Shown here piece after piece: positions 47,821 to 56,070 of a stretch of 64,000 nt of DNA; within the stretch, counting starts at the first letter, position 1, and each line of letters opens with the position of its first letter. The stretch comes from Eremothecium cymbalariae DBVPG#7215. Lineage: Eukaryota; Ascomycota; Saccharomycetes; Saccharomycetales; Saccharomycetaceae. Where the stretch lies: contig NC_016450.1 in assembly GCF_000235365.1 (NCBI RefSeq), forward strand, positions 992,001 through 1,056,000, read 5' to 3'. Below the pieces are notes generated by a model. It was given only the letters and a program-made list of their open reading frames with translations, was not told the origin of the DNA and searched no databases. A program made the translations under genes and the position numbers.

Positions 47821-48902
47821 AGTTGCACTCCGTCCTGAGATCCTCACCATATATCATGTCCGGAGTTCAAAACGTGATTGTCTTAAAACCAAAAGAGCAT
47901 CTCGGCAGCTAAGATAGTCAGGCTAAGAAACATCTCGATAGTCACGATAACAAGACAAAGAAACAGCGAATCAGAGTTGTTAGGAGACTGTGAAGATGAT
48001 AACCATTGTATAGCAGCGAATCAGAACTGTTAGGAGTGTTAAGATAACCATTGAGCGGTTATCGGTCAGAGATCTACATAGCAATTAAGTAAGAGAGCTT
48101 AAGTAGGACAACAGAAAAGTATATAAGGAGACCCAGAATAGACTAGATTAGATTAGATATAGGTCCAGCTAGATCCCCAGATGTTAGTTGAGCCAGATTA
48201 GAGACTATATAAGCAGTAACTGATCCTCAATAGAAGAATTGTCCGGCACGTGACGAGATACTCCATCCGGCACATGACCTCAAGTTAGTGGCCCTCGACA
48301 GTGATGCTCGAACCTATCTACAGGCGTCACCATCGCAAGGGCCTGCGGTTTGTCATTAAAAAACACCCACCCTTACATAATTTTATACTACATCATTCAC
48401 TCTTATTATTATCATCAGAGATCTGATCTGATCTACATTCTATAATATACATATTGAGCAAGGGAAGAACAACTCTAAACAGAAAACATAAATCAAAGAG
48501 AACGCATTTCACGCTTACACATGGGTAATCGTCAACCAAACTAGAGGTTCAAGAAAGAACAACCATTTACATTCTCTTTGAATTACGGTATTATATATCG
48601 TTGCAACATGCTTGTAATTTCTCGAGGAAATAACCAAATTTTAGTTCTCTGGCGCAGTCGTTTAAGCGACGTAGGTTATTTTTTTTCGCTGTGAAAATTT
48701 TTTAATTTTTTTTCATTTGTCCTCTTTTGAGAGAATGGTACTTTTGAAGGATTCACTATTGAATTACTAGATTAGTTGTTAGTCACAAAGCTGATTGAAA
48801 CACTAGATTTTCTCACTGTAAGCTAGTAATCCAATTGACTGGTTTTAGTGTAATCAGGTTTTTCTCCAGTGAATTTATCTCAAGTTTTAGCTTTAGTACA
48901 GA
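47821..48902. other. Intergenic: tRNA 5' flank and EGD1 promoter
   Basis: A 1082-bp gene-free stretch. The tRNA-proximal 650 bp has different composition from ordinary spacers: two diverged 40-bp direct repeats, the motif CCGGCAC/TGTGAC-type pair CCGGCACGTGAC and CCGGCACATGAC near 48243 and 48274, two TATATAAG boxes (48121-48128, 48208-48215), and GATCTGATCTGATC repeats near 48418-48432. This could be a worn-out retroelement LTR, since yeast elements insert upstream of tRNA genes, but I find no clear TG...CA ends with target duplications. The EGD1-proximal part is T-rich. Confidence 0.55.
47964..48053 (+). repeat. Two diverged direct repeats upstream of the tRNA
   Basis: Copy 1 starts at 47964 and copy 2 at 48014. 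Both begin CAGCGAATCAGA, continue with a TGTTAGGAG core and end in GATAACCATT; copy 2 has an internal deletion. The 50-bp offset suggests an old tandem duplication. Confidence 0.8.
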
Positions 48903-49391
48903 ATGCCAATTGATCAAGAGAAGTTAGCCAAACTACAGAAGTTATCTGCTAATAATAAAGTAGGTGGCACTAGAAGAAAGCTAGCTAAGAAGGCTGGATC
49001 TAGTGGGTCTTCTAGTAAGGATGATACCAAATTGCAAAGCCAATTGTCGAAGTTGAAGGCAGTCACGATTGATCATGTTGAAGAAGCCAATTTCTTTAAA
49101 GAGGATGGTAATGTATTGCATTTCAACAAGGTTGGTGTGCAGGTTGCTCCTCAGCACAATACTTCCGTTTTCTACGGTATTCCACAGGAGAAGTCGCTAC
49201 AAGACTTGTTCCCAGGGATTATTCCGCAATTGGGGGCGGAGTCTATCAATGCGTTGACGCAAATGGCAGCCCAGCTACAAGGCGGTCAAGCGGGACAACA
49301 ACATGGAGATCTCGACAGCATTGGGAATAAGAAGGATGAAGACATTCCAGAGTTGGTTCAAGGTCAATCTTTTGATGCGGACGTTGAATAA
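48903..49391 (+). CDS. EGD1: EGD1, nascent polypeptide-associated complex beta subunit
   Basis: A 162-residue NAC-beta protein, very close to S. cerevisiae Egd1 (YPL037C, 157 residues) and to its paralogue Btt1 (YDR252W); here there is a single copy. The N-terminus [15 protein letters not shown] with [10 protein letters not shown] (about 20-30) is the ribosome-binding motif. The NAC domain (about 35-105) contains [19 protein letters not shown] and the [10 protein letters not shown] helix, and the tail is acidic ([13 protein letters not shown]). With Egd2 it shields nascent chains at the ribosome exit and assists targeting to mitochondria. The start is the first ATG and matches the family. Confidence 0.97.
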   Translation: MPIDQEKLAKLQKLSANNKVGGTRRKLAKKAGSSGSSSKDDTKLQSQLSKLKAVTIDHVEEANFFKEDGNVLHFNKVGVQVAPQHNTSVFYGIPQEKSLQDLFPGIIPQLGAESINALTQMAAQLQGGQAGQQHGDLDSIGNKKDEDIPELVQGQSFDADVE

Positions 49392-49641
49392 GAAGTGTCA
49401 AACGTCATGATAAATTATGAACATGATACCACTAAATCTAGACTGTAAAGCTCGTGGTTAGGTGCATTCGAAGCTCCAGTGTTCCTATAAGCCTCCAGAT
49501 ATATATATGTATATATGTATGAGTGTGTATTCTCAATCCTCTTAGTTTTAGTTCTGTAAAGCAATAGCAAAATAACAGAGGCAAGCGTAAGATATACTCA
49601 TATACTATATACACATACATATATATATATATAATTAAACG
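49392..49641. other. Convergent EGD1/MET32 spacer with TA repeats
   Basis: A 250-bp spacer between two 3' ends, containing TA-rich microsatellite tracts at about 49499-49518 and 49617-49632. Such tracts can serve as 3'-end efficiency elements for both genes. Confidence 0.7.
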
Positions 49642-50364
49642 CTATACCTTTGCGCCATTCTGCCTGGCCTTTTCCAGTATCTCGCTAATATCACCACCAA
49701 TACTAAGCAACTTTTGCCTGTTGCGTTTACAAGTTAGGGTATTAAAATGTCGTTTCAGCGCATCCTTTCTTGCAAACCCCTTACCACACAAAGAACATAT
49801 GTTCGGCAGAATGGATAAATGCACCTTCTCATGTCTTCGAAGATCGCCACTACGGCGAAATACTAGTTCGCACTTTGAACAGTGGAATTTCCTTTCTTCT
49901 GACGGCGTCTCAGACGCTGTGAAGCTCGATGACAGATCTCTTGTATGGCCCTTTTTTCTATTTCCCCAAGATGGCATGGACTTCTTCTGTCTTTTCTGCA
50001 CCCCCCCCTCACTCGGAGTGCCATCATTGCTAGTACTATCAGCATCCGGCGAAAGATTTGCCCCTGCTGACTGAGTCCCTACCGTTAATAGCTTATCAAA
50101 GTAGTTCAAAACAGTTCGTTTTTCTGACGCTATCGTTGTGGGAACTACCGAACCTTCATCGTTTGAACCAGCATATTGTGAGGACGACCCCGTAAGACCC
50201 TGCTTACCACCAAGTTGAGACCTATCCGCCTGTAGACCCCTATTGGGATTCATATACTTGATCCTATTCAATAATTCCCGTATCGTGGGATCTACCTTGT
50301 CTCCATTCATACTAGTGTGCATAATAGCCTCTGCTGCTCTCTGGAAAAATATCCTGTCACTCAT
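49642..50364 (-). CDS. MET32: MET31/MET32-type zinc-finger regulator of sulfur metabolism
   Basis: A 240-residue protein, single counterpart of the S. cerevisiae pair Met31 (YPL038W) and Met32 (YDR253C), which bind AAACTGTGG and recruit Met4 with Cbf1 to sulfur-assimilation genes. Two zinc fingers lie near the C-terminus: C162/C165/H178/H182, and C190/C193/H206/C212, where the last ligand is Cys, as in the family. The segment LPNICSLCGKGFARKDALKR is nearly invariant. A conserved LNYFDKLLTVGTQSA stretch (about 86-100) may be the Met4-interaction region. The frame opens at TTG 50391; the first ATG is 50364. The promoter contains both Cbf1 and Met31/32-like sites. Confidence 0.94.
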   Translation of the reverse strand: MSDRIFFQRAAEAIMHTSMNGDKVDPTIRELLNRIKYMNPNRGLQADRSQLGGKQGLTGSSSQYAGSNDEGSVVPTTIASEKRTVLNYFDKLLTVGTQSAGANLSPDADSTSNDGTPSEGGVQKRQKKSMPSWGNRKKGHTRDLSSSFTASETPSEERKFHCSKCELVFRRSGDLRRHEKVHLSILPNICSLCGKGFARKDALKRHFNTLTCKRNRQKLLSIGGDISEILEKARQNGAKV

Positions 50365-50902
50365 CCTCAATAACAAAACCAACACCAGCAATCTGATTTG
50401 TAGCTCAACCTAACTATCTCAAAGAAGGATCCTTAGCTTTCGTCGCGAGAACAGTCCAGATGATGTTTCGGTTAAACTCAACGCAAACAACCTAGTATTT
50501 ACCAAACCTCGGATCCGGCATAAAATACGCTTGTAATTGCTTGCTACAGCTTAAAACTACTATCCAACCTTGACCGACTTCCTTACAGATTGACACCCTG
50601 AGACAATCTGCTTTCTGCGCTCTATTCCACAATCCTCATTACATGTAACATATATGAATGATCATTGAAGAATCCGCGAACCTGTTACATGGCCTGCGTT
50701 GTGTGGTGTAAGTGTTGCTCGAGGAAGCGCCACAGCTTAGGATTCCTTATCACGTGATTTATTGGCCTAATGGATAGTCAGGATCTGATGGGTATATATA
50801 TGCATTTATATATAAGGTTCTGGGAAGTATTGATATACATTTTCGATCGATAATTTATTTGTTTTTCTGTGGTCTGGGTTTGATATTGATAGAGCCTTTT
50901 AT
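50365..50902. other. Intergenic: MET32 promoter and YPL039W-like 3' flank
   Basis: A 538-bp stretch between two minus-strand genes. Apart from the composite regulatory site at 50729-50758 (listed separately) it shows TA-rich 3' UTR-like sequence near 50792-50815. Confidence 0.6.
50729..50758 (-). promoter_or_regulatory. Composite Met31/32 + Cbf1 site in the MET32 promoter
   Basis: On the minus strand, AAGCTGTGGC (50729-50738) is one base from the Met31/32 site AAACTGTGGC. The palindrome ATCACGTGAT (50749-50758) holds a Cbf1 site TCACGTGA. They are about 10 bp apart and about 370-390 bp upstream of the MET32 ATG. This is the pairing found in Met4-dependent sulfur genes and suggests feedback on this regulator. 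Confidence 0.8.
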
Positions 50903-51709
50903 TCATCTGATGTTGAAATGTCTCTTCACAAGCAATTTTCCAAATACGTTAAACTGATCTAGCTCCTCTGGAAGCAAGTACTTGTCTTCGGGTAGGGAAT
51001 GATTGTATATTGTATCAGGAGGGGGATATCGTTGGAAGGATGCTGCTATGTTTGCCTTGTTGCTGAGATCTTGCTGCTGCTGTCGCTGATCAATCATCAG
51101 GCGTCTTTGGCGGAGACACTCTGATTCCAAAATAGGCGCAACAATGTTACAGCAGAGTATTATTTGATCTTCATGCAGCCCGGTAACTTTGGAATACCTT
51201 TTGCATATGGGCGGCTTCCTATGCCAGTCATTACCATGCGTGAGCACTAAACATGCTACGAGCAGCTTGTTGATATCGTGATGGAGGCAGTGCATATAAT
51301 TCACGCCTGTTACATCGCACAAACTCAAAAATTTAATTGTTAAAACATACATGTGCTTCAGCTGGTTCCTCGTCATTTTACTTCTACAAATAAGTACCTT
51401 GATAAAGTAAGTTAGCCCATCTTCGTTCAACTTTAACGGAACTCGGTGATGGCAGCATATGTTCGAGGATAAAATGCCCTTACATTTAATAGGGAATAAA
51501 AGATGCATGTACTTGCGAACCAATCCTACCGTCAACTTTATTATCATAAAATCATACAAAATGATCAGCTCTTTCTCGTGCTTATGTATCCTTTTTAGGT
51601 CTTTGACGTACTGTGGACGCTTTTCCGGAACACCCGCGTTATCCACTTGTACTACATATTTGGTTGTCTTCAAAGAGGACAAACCTGTAATATCTTCACC
51701 AACCAACAT
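50903..51709 (-). CDS. YPL039W homologue, cyclin-fold-like protein of unknown function
   Basis: A 268-residue protein in the position of S. cerevisiae YPL039W (between MET31 and ISM1), which has no known function. Residues about 100-200 read like a cyclin box: a helix YFIKVLICRSKMTRNQLK, a helix near YVLTIKFLSLC, then the NKLLVACLVLTHG helix with a conserved-type YSKVTGLHEDQIILCCN segment. The RSK-x-T-x-x-QL pattern recalls Pho85 cyclins. Residues about 205-225 are Gln/Arg-rich. Identification as a cyclin is my reading of the pattern. The ATG at 51709 is the first; it is divergent from ISM1. Confidence 0.72.
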   Translation of the reverse strand: MLVGEDITGLSSLKTTKYVVQVDNAGVPEKRPQYVKDLKRIHKHEKELIILYDFMIIKLTVGLVRKYMHLLFPIKCKGILSSNICCHHRVPLKLNEDGLTYFIKVLICRSKMTRNQLKHMYVLTIKFLSLCDVTGVNYMHCLHHDINKLLVACLVLTHGNDWHRKPPICKRYSKVTGLHEDQIILCCNIVAPILESECLRQRRLMIDQRQQQQDLSNKANIAASFQRYPPPDTIYNHSLPEDKYLLPEELDQFNVFGKLLVKRHFNIR

Positions 51710-51966
51710 AGATCCATATAAATGCCTCCAAATATTCTTCTTATCGCTTCGTATTTGTCCTAGTTAACCAAGGATTCTCTAACGGTAGTCGTTTTCTGCA
51801 ACGTTGATCTAGTAATCCGATCCATTCGGAAGCCAGAAACTTAGTGAAAATTGAAATTTTGAAAAAAATGGAATTTCGATGAACTACAGGTGCAACGTAG
51901 TGCAAATATAAGAGGTGGAAAGGACTAATAACGCGTCGGGGTTGTTATAGGTGTCCTTGGGTAGAT

Positions 51967-54957
51967 ATGTTTTTGTTTATCAGACGATATTCTGCTCACA
52001 GCTATCAAAAGACTCTGCGGTTACCGAGGACGAAGTTCGCTAACAGGTCAGATTTGCGTAAGGTATTTGAAGAATTGATACCACAATGTTCTGAAAAGGT
52101 GTATCAAAGGCAGTATAAGGAGTTTCTGGATAAGATTTCAACAATTGAGAATGATGAGGACAAAGTTTCATTTTTGAAAGCTTGTTTGTTTGTTTTACAT
52201 GATGGACCTCCATATGCAAATGGTGACTTGCATTTGGGACACGCGTTGAACAAGATCCTCAAGGATATCACGAACCGTCACCAGTTATTAGAAGGGAAAT
52301 ATGTGTTTTACAAGCCAGGTTGGGATTGTCACGGTCTTCCTATAGAGATCAAGGCATTGCAGAAGTTAAGCGATGATGTTAGCAACATCTCGGCAACAAA
52401 GGTGAGGTCGGTTGCTTCGAAATACGCACTTGAGACGGTGAAGACGCAGATGGAACAGTTCCAGAAATTTGCTATTATGACCAACTGGGATGATCCATAT
52501 ATCACTATGGATAGGACTTTTGAGTTGGATCAATTGAGGGTGTTACAAAATATGTTTAGCCGTGGGTTGATTAGACGGCAAAGAAAACCCGTATATTGGG
52601 GCACGGAGACACAGACGGCTTTGGCTGAGGGAGAGCTAGAATATAAGGTTGATCACGTATCTACCGCTGCGTATATCAAATTTTCACTAAGCAATGAGTC
52701 CTGCACTGCTCTCAGGAAGCAATTCCCCTCTCTTGGCACAGATCTTCCGATTAACTGTTTGGTGTGGACAAGTACTCCTTGGACCTTGTTTTCGAATATG
52801 GCTATTTGTTATAACAAGGGCCTCGAATATAGTTTAATTAAATTGAGCGAAGAAATACTTATAGTGGAGTCGAATTTATGGAAAACGTTGGCCTGGGGTG
52901 ATTCCGAAGTGCCAGTGGTTATTTCTGAGATCAAGGGAACCAATCTACATGGTCTGAGATATATTAATAGCTTGATGAAAGATGGTGTTTCTAGACCATT
53001 ACTTCATGGTGATCATGTTACGAAACATACAGGTACTGGTTTGGTTCATACAGCCCCTGGCCATGGACACGATGACTACCTTGTAAGTGTCGCTCATGGT
53101 TTGGAGGTCTATTCGCCTGTTGATCACAAAGGAAGGTACAAATTAAACGAACTTCCACCGTACTTACGTGAAATATTGAAAGATTCTGACGGTCGGCCTA
53201 TGAAGGTTTTAGATCGGAATACCACAACTACAATTCTTTTGTTATTAAAGCGGAATGGGATGTTACTTTATTCGCATGAATATAAACATTCATATCCTTA
53301 TGATTGGAGATCTAAAAAACCAGTGATCATCAGGTCAACACCACAGTGGTTTGCTGATTTACGTGATGTTAGGTCGTTATCTTTAAAGAGTTTAGATAAT
53401 GTTACATTTGTTCCATCAAGAGGATATAATAGATTGTCATCGTTCATTAGAGGAAGGACCGAGTGGTGTATTTCGCGGCAAAGATCATGGGGTGTCCCAA
53501 TTCCTGTGCTGTACCGAATCGATAACCCGGATGAGATGTTGGTTAATGACGAGATCATTTCTCATATTATAGAAACTATTGCAGAAAAGGGTATTGATTC
53601 GTGGTTTATGGAATCTTGCCCCGAAAACATGATTGATTGGCTGCCTAGCAAGTATAAAGATGTTGCACACTTATACTTTAGAGGGAAGGATACTATCGAT
53701 GTTTGGTTTGACAGCGGTAGCAGTTGGAATGTAATTAGTCGGTGGTATAAAAATACACTGGGGTTAAAGAAATTACCAGAACCGCTAAGTAACGTCTATT
53801 TAGAAGGCTCTGATCAGCATAGAGGATGGTTCCAAAGTTCACTTCTTACTAGAGTAGCTGCTTTAGGAAAAGAATCTACGCCGTTTGGTGCTGTTGTTAC
53901 TCATGGCTTTACTTTGGACGGCGATGGTATGAAAATGTCCAAGTCACTTGGCAATGTTATCTTGCCATCCAGTATTATATTGGGCGATAAAAATCGCAAC
54001 TTACCGAGTTTGGGTGTAGATGGGTTAAGACTCTTGGTTGCTCAAGCAGATTTTACTTCAGACATTGTCGCTAGTTCCACAGTCATAAATCACGTTGCAG
54101 AATCCTTGAAGAAGTTTAGACTTACGCTGCGTTTCATTCTGGGGAACTTACAAGAGAGCGAGACTTTCAATTTACTCCCATTTGAAAAACTAAGGCCAGT
54201 TGATCTGTATGTTTTGTCTAAACTTCAGGATTTGAACAAAAGCTCCAAGGATTTATATGACAACTTCAATTTTTGCAAAGTTCTAACTGATTTGCAATAC
54301 CATATGAATAATAATTTATCCGCTTTCTACTTTGACATTATAAAAGATTCATTATACTGCGATTCTTCAACAGCCCTTAAACGGCAGCAGATTCAGACAA
54401 CTTTATTCCATATTTTTGACGTCTATCGAGCTATTTTGGCTCCGATAATCCCAGTCATGGTCCAAGAAGCTTGGAACCATCTACCGAAGCAATGGCTAAT
54501 CAATCAAAAAACTGGATTCGTTGATCCTCAAGAGTCTTCTTCAAGGAGACCACGTTCACAACTTAATATACCAAATAGCCAATCTCTAGTCCCCAAATTC
54601 GAGAAGAACCAATTAGAGATCCTCAACAAGTTTAATGAACTTTTCAAGAAAATGCCTACTTTAACTAAAAATTCACAGGTAAAACTTACATTAATTTCCC
54701 AGGAATCATTACCGTTTGATGAACAAGAAATTTCAGACCTCACCCAGGCTGCAGAAGTTCGCTTTTCTTCCGATGTTCTAACATTCCACACAGAGCAGAT
54801 CCTTACCATCCAAACTACTTTAGAAAATGACGTAAAAGTAAAGATTTACGTCCAAAAAAGTTCAAGCCATAAATGTCCAAGGTGCTGGAAAAACAATTCT
54901 CCTGTGGAAGATCATTTATGTGCTCGTTGTGCTTCAGTTGTTCGCGATGGTTTGTAA
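51967..54957 (+). CDS. ISM1: ISM1, mitochondrial isoleucyl-tRNA synthetase
   Basis: A 996-residue class I synthetase orthologous to S. cerevisiae Ism1 (YPL040C, 1002 residues). It charges mitochondrial tRNA-Ile. An Arg/Ser-rich presequence (about 1-25) leads. The HIGH-type motif HLGH is at 89-92, within GPPYANGDLHLGH; the editing domain has the TWTSTPWTL-like VWTSTPWTL segment; KMSKS is at 656-660. A C-terminal zinc-ribbon CPRCW...CARC (last approximately 25 residues) is the type found in bacterial-like IleRS. The ATG at 51967 is the first. It is followed in tandem by MRX11. Confidence 0.97.
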   Translation: MFLFIRRYSAHSYQKTLRLPRTKFANRSDLRKVFEELIPQCSEKVYQRQYKEFLDKISTIENDEDKVSFLKACLFVLHDGPPYANGDLHLGHALNKILKDITNRHQLLEGKYVFYKPGWDCHGLPIEIKALQKLSDDVSNISATKVRSVASKYALETVKTQMEQFQKFAIMTNWDDPYITMDRTFELDQLRVLQNMFSRGLIRRQRKPVYWGTETQTALAEGELEYKVDHVSTAAYIKFSLSNESCTALRKQFPSLGTDLPINCLVWTSTPWTLFSNMAICYNKGLEYSLIKLSEEILIVESNLWKTLAWGDSEVPVVISEIKGTNLHGLRYINSLMKDGVSRPLLHGDHVTKHTGTGLVHTAPGHGHDDYLVSVAHGLEVYSPVDHKGRYKLNELPPYLREILKDSDGRPMKVLDRNTTTTILLLLKRNGMLLYSHEYKHSYPYDWRSKKPVIIRSTPQWFADLRDVRSLSLKSLDNVTFVPSRGYNRLSSFIRGRTEWCISRQRSWGVPIPVLYRIDNPDEMLVNDEIISHIIETIAEKGIDSWFMESCPENMIDWLPSKYKDVAHLYFRGKDTIDVWFDSGSSWNVISRWYKNTLGLKKLPEPLSNVYLEGSDQHRGWFQSSLLTRVAALGKESTPFGAVVTHGFTLDGDGMKMSKSLGNVILPSSIILGDKNRNLPSLGVDGLRLLVAQADFTSDIVASSTVINHVAESLKKFRLTLRFILGNLQESETFNLLPFEKLRPVDLYVLSKLQDLNKSSKDLYDNFNFCKVLTDLQYHMNNNLSAFYFDIIKDSLYCDSSTALKRQQIQTTLFHIFDVYRAILAPIIPVMVQEAWNHLPKQWLINQKTGFVDPQESSSRRPRSQLNIPNSQSLVPKFEKNQLEILNKFNELFKKMPTLTKNSQVKLTLISQESLPFDEQEISDLTQAAEVRFSSDVLTFHTEQILTIQTTLENDVKVKIYVQKSSSHKCPRCWKNNSPVEDHLCARCASVVRDGL

Positions 54958-55049
54958 TTTCCGCTAAACTTTTAGTACGGGCAAGGATCAGCTTACAACT
55001 TACTAAATTCTAAATAATCATCGTCCTCTTTTATAACACAGCGAACCCT

Positions 55050-55057
55050 TGTAAATA
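55050..55057 (+). promoter_or_regulatory. Puf3-type motif in ISM1 3' UTR
   Basis: TGTAAATA lies 92 nt after the ISM1 stop on the coding strand and 46 nt before the MRX11 ATG. It fits the Puf3 consensus on a mitochondrial-protein mRNA. Confidence 0.5.
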
Positions 55058-55103
55058 ATTTAAAAATGACATGGTCCAGGGATAAAGACTCTCAAAGATA
55101 TTA

Positions 55104-55733
55104 ATGTTACAGTTAAATAAGCTACCTATAATATTCAAATCATACCATACAAGGCCTTTGGATGTTATATTCAATATTGGTCGTATTCGCCTAGGTACCC
55201 GTGTAAAACTTCGGAATCGAAGTATCCAGCAGATTAGCCAGTACTCAAACTCAATAAACAAAACGGTTGTTGATAAACAATTATCCAAGGCTCATGTATA
55301 TATTAAGAAATCCTACATCCTTCGAAAGCTCTATGATAACCCCAGATGCAGAAAGTATTTTGATCGGTTATTGAAAAATGGTCCAATATCGACTGTAACA
55401 GCCTTTCTGGTTTTACATGAAGTAACAGCTGTGGCACCACTATTGATGATCTGGTATATCCTTTATAATCTTGAATGTACAGACTTATCCATGTTACCCG
55501 ACTATGTCAATCAGAAACTAACTGCGGTAGGATCTCCTGTAATAGAAAAGCTAGTTAAAGAACATGGACAGGGCTGTGACAAACAAAAGTTGATTACCTC
55601 TGGTGCTATTGCATACTGCATTGTTAAAATCTTGTATCCTGCAAGAATCCTTTTGAGTCTATGGGCTGCTCCATATTTTGCTAGAATTCTATCACTTCCT
55701 TACAGACGACTAAAACATTTCTATAAGAGGTGA
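55104..55733 (+). CDS. MRX11: MRX11 (YPL041C), mitochondrial membrane protein of the FAM210/DUF1279 type
   Basis: A 209-residue protein in the position of S. cerevisiae YPL041C (MRX11), a mitochondrial protein found with the mitochondrial expression organiser MIOREX. Residues 1-45 are basic and fit a presequence. A central conserved block, FLVLHEVTAVAPLLMIWYILY (about 113-133, read in part), forms one hydrophobic helix and is typical of DUF1279/FAM210 proteins. A second helix lies near 168-195 (GAIAYCIVKILYPARILL). The molecular role is not known. It sits 146 bp after ISM1 on the same strand; the start is the first ATG. Confidence 0.85.
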   Translation: MLQLNKLPIIFKSYHTRPLDVIFNIGRIRLGTRVKLRNRSIQQISQYSNSINKTVVDKQLSKAHVYIKKSYILRKLYDNPRCRKYFDRLLKNGPISTVTAFLVLHEVTAVAPLLMIWYILYNLECTDLSMLPDYVNQKLTAVGSPVIEKLVKEHGQGCDKQKLITSGAIAYCIVKILYPARILLSLWAAPYFARILSLPYRRLKHFYKR

Positions 55734-56070
55734 AGTCGGTGCCCTTTATACATGCTACAAGTAGCTAATTGACCACCTCCTGTGTACTTCATCCTCATAT
55801 AAAGTCGTTTAATCGACTGACACATACTTTTATTATTTAAATAGTCAAATTAATAGGCTCCATAGAAATATGCTTTAAATATTTATCTAGTAATTTGTTA
55901 AGCTACATCCTTAACGTCTCTAAATTCGTATCATATTCAAATCAAAAACGAGGTAAAACCCTAAAACTAATTGATTAGTGATAGCGAACACGGCAAGAAG
56001 GAAAATTAACCGACATTCCAGGCCTATTTATACTAATATATGATCATAAAAGTGTCATCATCTATTAAAG
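55734..56070. promoter_or_regulatory. MRX11/SSN3 spacer (SSN3 promoter)
   Basis: A 337-bp spacer between tandem plus-strand genes. Several A/T runs are present, but no specific site or RNA gene is recognised. Confidence 0.55.

Noticed and set aside
48650..48680. A tRNA-like 5' half (TGGCGCAGTCG A-box-like motif) upstream of EGD1
   Set aside because: No B box, no acceptor-stem partner and a T run soon after; at most a chance match or a fragment.
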